64,000 nucleotides of DNA from Harmonia axyridis (lineage: Eukaryota; Arthropoda; Insecta; Coleoptera; Coccinellidae): NCBI RefSeq assembly GCF_914767665.1, contig NC_059503.1, forward strand, positions 50,460,852 through 50,524,851. Direction: 5' to 3'. This document shows positions 22,991-34,104 of this stretch, in pieces. The notes beneath the pieces were generated by a model. The model saw only the letters and a program-made list of their open reading frames with translations, ran no database searches and was not told the origin of the DNA. Position 1 is the stretch's first letter. Each line of letters begins with the position of its first letter. A program made the position numbers and the translations under genes.

Positions 22991-24280
22991 CAACTGGCCC
23001 TAAGCGGTAAAAAAACTGTACAAAACAAAGCCCTCACACAAAGATCCTCAGAAGATAGCCATAGACTTTAATAGACTTTTTGCTTCTATATTGTCCAGCC
23101 ATCAATGTAAGTTGATAAAAAACTTGATAATTCTTTCTTTGCATTCGAGGTTACACCAAGGGAGGTACAATCTGTCATCAGGTCCTTCAAAAACCTTCAT
23201 GCCGTAGGACATGATGAAGTACCAATGAAAGAGATCAAGTTAACTTTCCAGTTCATAGTTGAGCCATTAGCTGTAATGATCAATGGAGCACTTAAGGAAG
23301 GCCTATTTCCAAAGGACCTCAAGGTTGGAATTGTTCGATCTATCTTCAAGAAGTGTGATGCTGAAGATCTTGCTAACTATAGACCGATTTGTATCCTGTC
23401 GTCCTTTTCAAAGATCTTTGAAAAAGTCATAGCCAATCGCTTGATCAACTTTTTCAACAAGTTTGGTGTAATATCTCCGCATCAGCATGGATACATTTCA
23501 GGCAAAAACACTAAAATAGCCATTTTTGAACTTCTGCAATCTGTTATTGAGATACTGGAGAGAGGAAATATTCCACTTGGTCTTCTTATAGACCTATCTA
23601 AAGCTTTCGATTCGGTGGATCATGAGTTATTGCTAAATATATTGTAACATTGCGGGATAAGAGATAACCAGCTGATCAAAAGCTACCTTCAGAAAAGAAG
23701 ACAGAGAGTTGTGCTAACATTGGATGGAGTCTCATATACATCAGAGGAACTAAACACTATGCTAGGCGTACCACAGGGAAGCATACTTGGTCCCTTACTT
23801 TTTATAATTTATGTGAATAACCTATGTTATGCAGTACTGCAACTGAGAGTACCTTGTAAATCTGTAAACTATGTTGATGATAGCAATTTTGTCACGGAAG
23901 GAGAGAGCATCGATGGTGTAATGGAGTTAGCAAGGGTTGTATTGCTAAATATTTCAAATTGGTGTCAGATGCATAAGTTGTCTATGAAGGTTGAGAAAAA
24001 AAACTCCATGATTTTCAACATAAGCAGGCAAACTAGAAATTTTCCTGGAAGTTAAAATTTTCAGGGAACTGAGGTTGCTGTAAAGGATTCGGCGAGATTT
24101 TTGGGTATCATAGTTGATAAATGGATGAACTGGCAGCCGCATATTGAATATCTAAGGAAGAGGCTTACTCAACTATCTACACCTTCCTGAGGCTCAGAAA
24201 TCATGTGAATCAAGACATTCTCTTAAGACATTGTACCACGCTAATTTCCAGTCACTCCTGACCTATGGCATAATTTTCTC

Positions 24281-24563
24281 GGGAAGTTCTTCTTTCACAG
24301 ATCAGATATTTGTCACCCAAAAATGGGCACTGAGAACTATATTCAGAATGACATATATGTCAGAGTCTTTTCTTAGAGAATAACATTTTAACAGTTTATG
24401 GCTTATATGTTTACAGGCTTACAGGGAAGTTCTTCTTTCACAGATCAGATATTTGTCACCCAAAAATGGGCACTGAGAACTATATTCAGAATGACATATA
24501 TGTCAGAGTCTTTTCTTAGAGAATAACATTTTAACAGTTTATGGCTTATATGTTTACAGGCTT
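24281..24563 (+). repeat. 143-bp tandem duplication in the LINE B 3' region
   Basis: The segment 24281-24423 is repeated from 24424 with no visible change, repeating the end of ORF2. A CTT(A) overlap at the joint suggests microhomology. The length is not a multiple of three. Confidence 0.95.
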
Positions 24564-24847
24564 CTACTTTTCATGAATAAACACAGTCACTATTTCTCAA
24601 GATGTGAAAACTCAAATAATACAAGGAGAATGCACCACTACATTTATCCTTCACACCGAACAACTTTGATGGAAAGATCTGCATTATACAGTGCCATCAG
24701 ACTAATATATTATCAATTGTGAACCGTACAGTATTCAGGAATTCATCTAATATTGCATGCTTTAAGTGTATTTGTTTCACTTTTCAAACATAGAATTTAC
24801 TATGATGTAATTGTTGAAATCAATAAATATTATTATTATTATATATA

Positions 24848-25192
24848 TGGAAGTGAAAGAACTAATAAAAGGTAACGAAAAAAATATGTAATTAGTATTT
24901 TTGAATCCCAGATTACGAAAATATTATCCACATTCCTATAATTTCATTAGTTTTTGAGGAAAAAATTCACAGTTTCAATATAGAAGGTGGAAATATGTAT
25001 TGAAATAGACCTTCTGGGGGATTTTTTCATCTTTTATCATAATAGATATCCTCACCTACAATGTGCAAACTTTAATTTTTTTCTAAGAAACTAATGTAGT
25101 TATAGGAATGTGGATAACATTTTCGTAACCTGGGACTCAAAAATAAAAAGTACATATTTTTTTGTGAGCTTTTATCAGTTCCTTCGCTTCCA
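24848..25192. mobile_element. MITE-like foldback element in the su(f) intron
   Basis: Inverted ends TGGAAGTGAAAGAAC and TGGAAGCGAAGGAAC (reverse) with about 120-bp arms lie between TA dinucleotides. The element sits between the LINE B tail and the su(f) exon, starting 23 bases past the splice donor. No coding content. Confidence 0.8.
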
Positions 25193-25220
25193 TAGTATTA
25201 CCAAATAAAATGTTACTCAC

Positions 25221-25692
25221 TTCATGTTCTATATATATTCTCCAGTATCTCGAAGCACTAGGAAATATTGAGATTAAATGCTCATAAAGGGCACGTACTT
25301 CCGATACATGCTTGATTTGACATTCTCTCAATAGAATGGACCAAGCTTCTAGATCATAAGGGTTCCTTTCCACCTGTTTTTGAGTTCTATAAAGTTTATC
25401 ATTGCCCCAATCCTGAAATTAATCTCTATTTCAATCATCGATAATCAATCATTTTATCAATCGATCATTTATTTCAATGCTCTACAATTCTTAGACAGTT
25501 AAATTCCAAAAACTTAAAAACTATAATATATAAACAAAAACCATATTTGAAAGATGGAATTTCAGAGGAGAAATCTGCCTAAGGTACAACCTTGTGTGCA
25601 GATCTCCTCCTCCATTTATGTATGGCGCAAGAAAATTCGAATATTTCATAATATTATGATACTTACAATATGAAGACGTTCTTCGGTCATTT
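25221..25692 (-). CDS. su(f): Suppressor of forked / CstF-77 N-terminus, two exons (25667-25692 and 25221-25412)
   Basis: CstF-77 is the scaffold subunit of the cleavage stimulation factor that acts in mRNA 3' end formation in the nucleus. The upstream exon (25692-25667) has AA then ATG at 25690, encodes MTEERLHI, follows a pyrimidine-rich tract ending TTCAG and is followed by GTAAGT. The next exon (25412-25221) is exactly 64 codons, starts after TTTCAG and ends before GTGAGT. It encodes DWGNDKLYRTQKQVERNPYD, then LEAWSILLRECQ, LYEHLISIFPS and YWRIYIEHE, which matches the first HAT repeats of animal CSTF3. Both exons join in phase and show no damage. The following exons are not in the remaining 25 kb downstream, which is all TE sequence. 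Confidence 0.8.
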
Positions 25693-27044
25693 CTGAAGGA
25701 AGAAATAAAACGACTTATAAAATAATAATTCCTTATTTTACTGACCACAAGGAACTTGAATGCACCTGCCAAAAAATTATTTTACACCAGAGAAAATAAA
25801 TCCTGCTTCACTGAACACCGATATAGTTATGAAAAGAAGAGTATAAAATTATACTTATAGATTGCAAGATGACGGTAAGGAGGAAAATTAGCTTAGCAAA
25901 CAATAGCCTTTTTCAACCTACGCAATAGCGATAGTGTTTGTTTGGCCACATGCCCACATAATTTACTTCATGACATATTCTATGGTTACATCACAGATTA
26001 TTAGTCTGTGGTTACATCTAGGTATGGGACCTTAGAACATTAATCATAAGAGGAATGGAAATCGCCTTGTAACTGAAGCATTTGTTTTGATGCCAACATT
26101 CGTAGCTCCTTGTCCGACAGGCGTCTATTGCAGTGGCGTAACATATTTTGATTTATTTAGAAATAATCAATTGATGCTCAAAAATAGTTTAGAGTGTGAT
26201 TTATTTATGAAAATTCTTTCGTAATTAGAAAAGGTCAATGTTTTTCTCAGTTTTATGATTTAGCCATTGTGAAGTTAGGAAAAAATGATTTCTGATAATT
26301 ATTAAACATAAATACGGATAAAATATTTTTCACTATACGAATTTCAATTTAACACTCAAATTATTATTTCACATTTTTTAAGAGGTTAAATGCAGTCGGA
26401 ATTCGCAGAAAATCTTTTTTTCTGTTGCATTTTCTCATATAAAATATATTCTGTAAATTTCTCGAGAATCTGATTTCACGTTTCATTCAACACTGAATGG
26501 CAGGATCGGCTGGTGGATTGAATTTATTCAACTTTTTCAAATCATAATAGACTAGTGAAAACTATCTTTCATGAAGAATGATTTACTGAAAATTTGAGGT
26601 AAATTGTCTTAGGCCCCATTTTGTATTTTCAGAAAAATAAATTTGATTAAGCACTAGATTAACAACTGAAATAATAAAAGAAAAATAATAAGGGCAGTCC
26701 CTCACAGAGAAGGGAAATAATATTTTAACTGTTGAGAATTTGTGGAACAGGGGCTAATGCATATATGTGTAGCGATAACTTCATATAATTAATATATTTT
26801 ATTTGGTAGGAATCAAGTTGAAACATGACAAAATGCTGTAGTATTGGTACTTTCATAAAATAAATAAAATTGCTGACAAAAAAAATGCGTCCAGAAGACT
26901 TCCTAGATTTTATATAAGGAAAATATTCCTGTATATTATTCAATCATATGAAAACAGGTCATGAATGTAGCAATAGAGAGAAAAGACATTAGAAAAAACA
27001 ACAGAATATATTTATCAAAGAAATACAGAATGTAAATATAAAAT
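25693..27044. other. 5' flank of su(f), no gene seen
   Basis: The stretch is non-repetitive as far as I can tell. It probably holds the first intron, 5' UTR and promoter of su(f) on the minus strand. I cannot place the transcription start or the upstream splice donor. Short frames here (for example near 25521-25772 and 26725-26943) match nothing I know. Confidence 0.5.
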
Positions 27045-27574
27045 ATTGGTTTACAAATATTATTAGAAAAATCTATTGGTTCAATAAAACAAAAGAATAT
27101 ATTTATCACAGAAATACAGTATAATAGTTATTTATAATACAAGTGCAGAAGGCATTGATATTCTTCCACGAGTTCAAAATTCAAAAACGAGCCACGAAGT
27201 GGCGAGTTTTGGAATGAACGAGTGGTAGAATGAGCCTTCTGTACGAGTATTATACATTATTTTCTCTAATTCATTGCATTTTCATTGAAATTAATTAAAT
27301 ATTTCCATAAATAAAATTTAGTGATTTTTGCATTGAAAAATGTTGGTTGGCAGAACTGATTTCTTTAAGGCAATTTGATGAATTGACAGATAAAGCCGTA
27401 GCGGAAAGTTCGGAGTGCCAACATAGAATAATAAAATATAACCATGAAAACTGTGCGTTTCTGATATATTCTCGCACGATTTTGTTCTACAAGATGTGGA
27501 AGAATGAACGGAATAACCACAGAATTAGAGAAATTAAATTATTGGTTTTAAATATTATTAGAAAAATCTATTGA
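27045..27574. mobile_element. MITE-like insertion (27080-27540) between 34-bp direct repeats
   Basis: The direct repeats 27045-27079 and 27541-27574 (ATTGGTTT, then ATTATTAGAAAAATCTATTG) bracket about 460 bases. The insert resembles the reverse complement of 61296-61600, sharing ACTCGTACAGAAGGCTCATT and CTTCTGCACTTGTATTATAA, so it is a dispersed repeat. It contains partly self-complementary sequence (ACGAGCCACGAAGTGGCGAG). No coding content. Confidence 0.6.
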
Positions 27575-27752
27575 TTTTCAAATATAGTTTTTGGCAATCT
27601 ACTTCTCAACCGATTCAAATCAAATATGAATCCTCAAATTGAAATAAGTTTCCAGAATAATTTAGAAGCAATTTCGTTATAGCAGGACCATGGATTCTCC
27701 CTGGATCATCATCAAACAGATGCTGATTGAAAACATCGAATAATTTTGGATC
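27575..27752. other. Short spacer, nothing recognised
   Basis: AT-rich sequence without a supported gene, ending in an ATA/TAA run that belongs to the LINE C tail. Confidence 0.5.
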
Positions 27753-29617
27753 AATAATAAATAATAATAATAATAAATGCCATTTATTTCATAATCAAAT
27801 TTCACAAGTGAAAGCATTGAATCGAAATATCGTCAAAATAATCTGTTTGATACAATTTTTAACTCAAAAATTCTTCTATTGTATATGGTTCTAGTTCCAG
27901 AAGAAGGGAGAACAGTTGTTTTTTGAATCTCTTGTAATTTGTTTCTCTTCTTAATGGTATAGGCAACTTGTTGAAGTACCTTATGCAGGAGTAATGAGCA
28001 CTTTTTGCAGTGGATGAGAGACGATGTTTTGGGTATGCTATTTCTAGATTTCGTGTATGAAGTGTTTTAGGTGCTTCTTCAGTGAAATCATTTCTATTGT
28101 TATGAAGAAACAAAAGGCATTCTTGAATATGGATCGCTGGGACTGTCAGAATCCCATTATACCTGAACCACCCTCTGCATGACTCTAGTGGTTTCAGCTT
28201 CAGCATTATCCTCAAGATTCTTTTCTGCATAACCATGACATCATACAGCTTTTTTGAGGAACCATAAAATAATATGCCGTATCGAACTCTGGATTCGAAG
28301 ACTCCATAGTATATCGTTTTCATGGTGGAAAAATTTAGGTAACCTGATATCACCCTCATTGAGAAGCATATCCTTGAAAGTGATTTGCATACCTCTTTAA
28401 TGTGTTTTGTCCAATTTAATGTTTCATCTAGATAAACACCAAGGAACTTTATAGATGGGCAAAGTTCTATTGGCATCCCTTCCAAAATCATTTTGTCTGG
28501 TGTGATGAATCCGGAATGGCTAGTTTTGAATAAAACTGACTTAGTCTTTTTATCATTGAGAAGTAGACCATTTGATCTGAACCAGTTACTAGCATTGCAC
28601 ATGACCAATTCAGTCTTCGAAACAGCTTCAGGGTATGTTTTGGCTTTAATGATGATGTTCTTGTCATCTGCATATCTCACAATTTCTACGTTGTCAAAAT
28701 CCTATTTTATGTCATCAAAGTCATTAGTGAAAATTATAAAAAGTATCGGGCCTAAAATACTTCCCTGAGGTATTCCCAAAGTGACATCGATTACATCTGA
28801 CATTTCAGTTGCTCCATCTTTCCCTACGGTAGTCATTTGCTTTCTGTTCGAAAGGTAAGACTTGAACCAAGCCAAACCGGGCCCTCTTATTCCATATGAT
28901 TCTAGCTTATCTATGATGTAGTCATGGGACAATGAATCAAAGGCCTTAGATAGATCTAGAAAAAGTCCAATGGTGATCTTTCCGTTTTCTAGTGCTTGGT
29001 GGATGTTTTTCAGGAAACTATATATGGCTGTCTTAGTTGATCTTCCTCGTCTAAAACCATGTTGGGAGTCAGCAACAACTTCTTCAAGAAAGCTAGACAA
29101 TCTCCTCAACATCACAGCTTCCAATATTTTTGAGAATGATGGCAGCAATGAGATAGGTCTATAATTCTCTATTTTCTCCTTATCTCCTTTCTTGAGAATG
29201 GGCTTCAAAGGACTGATAATCTCTTCTGCGGTGTACTTTATAACAGTCATGGGTATACCATCCTCTCCAGAGCTCAATTTATTTTTGAATGAATTTATTA
29301 TATGTAGGAGTCCAACTTCGTTGGTTCGATGGAAGAAAACTGATCTATCTCGGTCTCTAATGTCATGTCTAAATTCCTGCTTCGGCAGCTGGAGCATGGC
29401 CTTTTCTGCAGAGGTGGCAAAATGCATGTTAAAGTCATTAGCCACTGTCTTCAAGTTATCGGGTAAATGTATGTCCGTGTCATTGTTTTGACCTCTGATC
29501 TCTCGGAAGATAGACCACATGCACTTGACTCTATTGTCGGAGCTATTAATCTTCTCTTCATATTTATTTACTTTAATTTGTTTCAGTAAATAATCATATT
29601 TCTTTTTTTCTTCTTTA
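27753..29617 (-). mobile_element. LINE C: 5'-truncated Jockey/CR1-like retrotransposon
   Basis: Read on the minus strand, the copy runs from the RT linker to an (ATT)n tail at about 27753-27778. Its 5' side stops at 29617, where a TA-target element begins (TA at 29618-29619, then CAGGGTGTCTGG). The protein is clearly related to LINE A and LINE B. Confidence 0.85.
27859..29617 (-). pseudogene. LINE C reverse transcriptase, one nonsense codon
   Basis: About 585 codons of RT are almost intact: NYRPISLLPSFSKILEAV, GLFLDLSKAFDSLSHD, VTLGIPQGSILGP and RYADDKN, then KFLGVYLDETLNW, ending LELEPYTIEEFLS. A single in-frame TAG at 28702-28704 lies just before the YADD motif. I see no other frame break, so this is the best preserved LINE RT of the window. 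The endonuclease and ORF1 are missing because the copy is 5' truncated or cut at 29617. The plus-strand frames here are shadows. Confidence 0.85.
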
Positions 29618-29619
29618 TA

Positions 29620-30107
29620 CAGGGTGTCTGGTGAGGAATGGGACAACGTTTAGGTGGTGATGAGGGATGTCTCAAGGAGTGAGAAAATGCCATTTGAAAT
29701 CATCTGAGGTACATGGTTCCTGATATACAGGGGGTTTTAGAAAAAATGTGAAAATTTCAAATGACCATAATTCAGGAAATGTGAGAGCTAATCCGATGAT
29801 TTTTCGTATGAACAATGATAGAGTCAGTACGAATCTGTTTGAACGAAAAATTCGAAATAAAATCAGATCCGGACTCAGAAATTTTAGTTTTTCTGAAATT
29901 AGGTAAAAACAACACCCTGTATGCGGTTTTCAATTTTTTTGACTTCAGATTCTGAGAGAGCAGGAAAAATACTTTCGAACTCAACTGTCATCCCGAATGG
30001 CACAAATTTTTCCGCCTTTCTATGACCCTTCGAATGTCAATCTTCCGATTTTCGCTCCTTACATATTATTTTCTCGACATTTCAGAATAAGAGATCTCAG
30101 ATAGTTA
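29620..30107. mobile_element. TA-target element, one end only
   Basis: The sequence begins CAGGGTGTCTGGTGAGG after a TA and contains a second ACACCCTGTATGCGG motif near 29912, as in other composite elements here. The far end is not visible, because PLE 2 sequence begins at 30108. No protein recognised. Confidence 0.55.
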
Positions 30108-30444
30108 CACTATAGATTGGTGGTGTAGGATCAGAGAAACAGGAAAATGATACTCTGTTAGTTCGCCGACGTTTCGGAAAAATTTATTTCCATGCTCAGG
30201 GCTCTACAAAATTTACGGAAAACATCATTTGCAACATTCATGTAGGTGTTTACAAAATAAAGGAAATATGAGCATTACTAAAAGTTATTGACTAGAAAAT
30301 ATCACAGAAAAGATGGTCTGGTATAATTTATATATACAAAGAAACATTATAAAATTCAAAACATTTTTAGTTTCAAATAAGAGTAAACATAAAAAGTAAT
30401 ATAACACATATAGGTACAAACAAAGTACTTACAAGCTAGACAAA
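30108..30444 (-). repeat. PLE 2 pseudo-LTR, 3' copy
   Basis: Starts CACTATAGATTGGTGGTG in plus orientation and matches 38150-38486 with few substitutions. One of them changes CTGAGGA to CTGAGCA in the hammerhead-like core. Confidence 0.9.
30167..30199 (-). ncRNA. Hammerhead-like core, 3' pseudo-LTR
   Basis: Minus-strand order: CTGAGCA, one base, GGAAA, loop, TTTCC, GAAAC, GTC. The box differs from CUGANGA at one position (the G is C). The triplet GTC after GAAAC could be the cleavage site. Confidence 0.4.
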
Positions 30445-32432
30445 TGTATCTTCCCAAAATCATCTTATTAAAATTTAAATCAATTCTTCAATATTTTACG
30501 TGTAAAGAAATCATAATATGTATATTAAAAAGCGGGGACAAACAATGCGACCGATGCATAGATAGTACGCCGACAGACGGAGGTGAAATCAAAGGGACAG
30601 CGGACTCGAAACAATTAGGGTAAAAAACTTAGACGTATGTTTGTGATGCGCTGAAGTAATGAAGTCGATAGGGGCTAGAAATCTTTATTTTGTTTTATTA
30701 TTATTCCGTAGTTGGGTATTTGTTTTTAATAAGGAATAATAAAATCGGCTAAGTTGTTGGATGTCAGCTCTAGAATTTATTGAGTCATGGATACTTATTT
30801 GTTACATCTCAAAAATTAGCCGATTGTTCAAGTATGGCTCCCTATTTAATATTTTGACGTCTTCAAAATTAAAGTTGTGACTTTCGTTCAGGCAATGTTC
30901 GGCCAAGGCTGTTTTAGGGTTGGAGATCGGCAAACGGACAGACCTAATATGTTCCTGTATTCTGGATTTCAGATATCGGCCCGTCTGGCCTATGTAAACG
31001 CGAGAACAATTTAGACAGCTGATTTTATATACAACATTGGAGTTCAGAAGAGTTGGTGTCGGGTTTTTGACAACACTGAAAAAATTCTTTCCTAAGGTAT
31101 TTGAACTTTTGAAAGACACCCTGACGTTCTCCTTTTGAATAACCTTGGATAGTCTCTCTGAGAGGCCTTTGATATATATGAGTTTGTTATAATATAAAAT
31201 TGTATTCGAAGGTCCCTCAGATGAAATGATCTGTGGTAGAGAGGGTTTGAGAGACTCCCCTAATATTTTGCTTATGAGATGCGCCGGATAGCTATTGTTA
31301 AGTAAGATGGATCTGATCTTTTTCAGGTTTTTTTCATGATACCTTTTGTCAGAGAGGTTCAAGGCTCTGAACTTGAGATTTCGTATGATGTTAACTTTAT
31401 GTATCGTGGCATGATGGGAGCGAAAACCTATATACCTGCCAGAAAAAGAAGGTTTATGATACCAATCAACGTATAAGACATTATCATCCATGCGTTCAAC
31501 TCTCATGTCAAGGAAATTCAGAGCGCTTTTTGATTCTAATTCTAAAGTGAACTGTAATTTTGGGTGGAAAGAGTTGAAAGTGTCCAACACGAGTTGTTCA
31601 GTGTTAACAGGAACGGAAGTGAAAATATCATCGACATAACGTTTGAAAATTGGTACACTGAAAGGTAAGCGAGAGAGACAATAATCTTGAAGTTTTACCA
31701 TAACAATGTCACAGCAAATCTGCGAAACACAATTCCCCATCCCGAAACCAAAGATTTGCCTATAAAATTGTCCGTTGAAACAGAAATAACTGCTAGTTAT
31801 CAAAAAATTATATATTAACTTGAAGGTTTCAAAATCAAATGAGGGGTCAGAAACCATATTCCAATTTTCTTCAATGATTTGTAGTGCTAAATCTGTAGGC
31901 GTGTTAGTGTAAAGAGAAACGACATCAAGTGATAGTAAAACATAGTTAGGTGGCAATCTGGTCTTATTGGTTGAATTGAAGAAGTCGAAAGAATTCCGGA
32001 CATAATGTTCGTCCTTAATGAATATCGGCTTTAATAGATCAGCGATGAATTTTGATAGCTCGTATATAGGGGAACCAACAAAGCTTAAAATGGGTCTCAT
32101 CGGTATGCCTGTTTTATGTATTTTTGGTAGAAAGTACATCTTAGGAAAAATGCCATCATTAGAAGTCAATTTCTTCGCAACAGGTTCCGGTACTAGGTCC
32201 TTGTTCAGCAGAATTTTGACGAATCTGTTGTTTTTGTTTTGGACGCGAACAGTGGGATCAGATTCCAATTTTTCATAGGTTTGCGAATCGTCAAGAAGTT
32301 CTGTACACTTTTTAAAATATTCATCCCTATTCATAACGACAGTGACGTTCCCTTTATCAGCTCTCAAAACAACTATATGATCTTTATTGTTCGAGAGGAA
32401 CGCCCGAGTATCTCTCAAATCCCGACACAAGG

Positions 32433-34008
32433 TGTAACGTGTGAAAATTGCCCCAGAGTATCTGCAACATCAAATTGTCTAATTGTGTTTAATGTGTTGC
32501 CTAAATATCGTGTTTTGATTTTCCGCATTTCATTCCTTATCGTAAAGGTACCATATGTTGAAGATTATTCCCGAATGTTCACTCTTGGCATTTTTCAATA
32601 CGATTTTGAAACTCTGAATAGCTTGTGCGTATATAGAGGTTATTTGCTGTTTCTTGTGAAAATCCAAATTTTGGGATAAAGATAACCGTCTATAATTCAA
32701 ATATTGCTGATTTGATTGTTGGAATAGCAATATTACCCTTTTTGGGGATTAAAAACGTACTTCGGCTACGAAGAGCATTCACTTTGAAAGGCCACCCAAC
32801 AACTTGAGTGAGTTTGATTTTTCTTTCACTTGAAACTAGACCCTAATAGTTTTGTTTTCAATTTGTATTTTAGGGCCTTTTATTTCATGAGTATTCCTGT
32901 TTCGGACTGAACACATTTCTACGGATTCTGGCTCGTTCGATTCTGAAACGAACTTCATAAACAAAATTCTCGTACCTATTTCCCCATCTGAAGAAAGGAA
33001 AAGTATCTTGGAAGGATTTTCAACATTGTGAATTGGTTGGGATTCTCGAATTGGTAATTTCGTCGAATATACAGGACGTCTGGTATGTAGAAAGAATTTC
33101 TTTTGATGTTGACGTCACAGGAAGCCATTTGCAAGAAAGGGAAATACGTATTGTTTTGGTCAATTATACCTTTTGAAGTGGAAAGTTAAAGGACTTGTTC
33201 TCACATTCATTCAGAAAACATCAGATATTGTTATCATTCCGTTCATAAACTGTCCTATAGAGAAAATTTCAAAACTCAATACCTCAGATTGTATATTTTT
33301 ATTTCATGAAAATATCATTGCACATTACATGTGAAATTTTAGATAAATTTATAATACATATTCACAGATTTTGAAACAGATCCTAAAATATATTATTTTT
33401 CATCCATAAACGATAATTCGATAAATGAAGTGAAATTCTAGTACTTTAATTAAATTTATTAAATATATAGTGTGTACCATATAATTAGTGCGATTTTGTG
33501 AAAACTACGCTTGATCAAGCATAGGGGGTAAAATACTTGTCAATTAAGGTTCATTATCAATCAGAATAGAATTGTAGGAAATTGATAATAGAATTTTACA
33601 TCGGAACATTTCTTTGATATTATTGATATTTTTTTTTTTACAGTGACGCATTTCTTTGGGTATTGAGTTACTTACCTTTTTTTTTCCAATCATTATTTTC
33701 ATTTTGTTTTCTCTGTTTCGGAGTTTACGTATTTTGACTGAGACAGATCATTCAATTAATTTATAATTCGAGTGAATTAGTAATTTTTTTTTTCAACTTG
33801 CTAATTTTCTTTTTTTTTCTTTTTTTTTGTTGGATCGCTAGGAAAATAAATACGTTGGCGCCCTATTCAATCAAACTGAACTCACCCCATCTCCACTGTC
33901 AGCAAACCGAGGTGTTCCTAGCGTTTCCAACTTGTTTTGGTTTGATTGCGGTAATTTTTTTTTTGTTTCATTAACGATAAAACTTGAACTTGGTTTCTGA
34001 GCGCTATA
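32433..34008 (+). repeat. Gypsy 5' LTR
   Basis: 1576 bp, beginning TGTAAC. Contains AT-rich and poly-T tracts. The boundary comes from comparison with 35768-37343 and the AAGG duplication. Confidence 0.95.
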
Positions 34009-34013
34009 AATTT

Positions 34014-34030
34014 TGGCGCCCAACGTGGGG
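34014..34030 (+). other. Primer binding site (tRNA-Lys type)
   Basis: TGGCGCCCAACGTGGGG starts five bases after the LTR. It matches the classical primer site complementary to the 3' end of tRNA-Lys1,2. Confidence 0.8.
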
Positions 34031-34104
34031 CCATTTTGTGTTAAGCCTGATTAATTGCTTGAAAATATTGTTTTTATTGGTTTTGAAGAAATTTGGTTTT
34101 CAAG

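Larger units (their letters stand above)
17804..24724 (+). pseudogene. LINE B ORF2: endonuclease and reverse transcriptase, broken
   Basis: The APE endonuclease begins LRLLLQNVQSLSTAINKLEA with TEHWV, is cut at 18040, resumes at 19432 (CKSSLEF to LGGANIICI), is cut again at 19559, and resumes at 22216 with YRPC and SGDFNINML. A frameshift follows near 22375, but the other frame keeps the expected ALPAFEVTRPVSRTCLDLF and then ISDHLTV. The RT lies at 23225-24050 with NYRPICILSSFSKIFEKV, LGLLIDLSKAFDSVDHE, GVPQGSILGP and NYVDDSNF. The 3' part is duplicated (24281-24563) and shifted. Several stops exclude activity. Confidence 0.85.
17281..24846 (+). mobile_element. LINE B: Jockey/CR1-like retrotransposon split by two insertions
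   Basis: It starts directly after the (ATT)n tail of LINE A with the end of ORF1, runs through endonuclease and RT, and ends with an (ATT)n tail (about 24825-24846). Elements at 18041-19429 and 19560-22213 interrupt the endonuclease region. In both cases the reading frame resumes in phase once the insertion and one TA are removed. With insertions removed the copy is about 3.5 kb. Confidence 0.85.
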
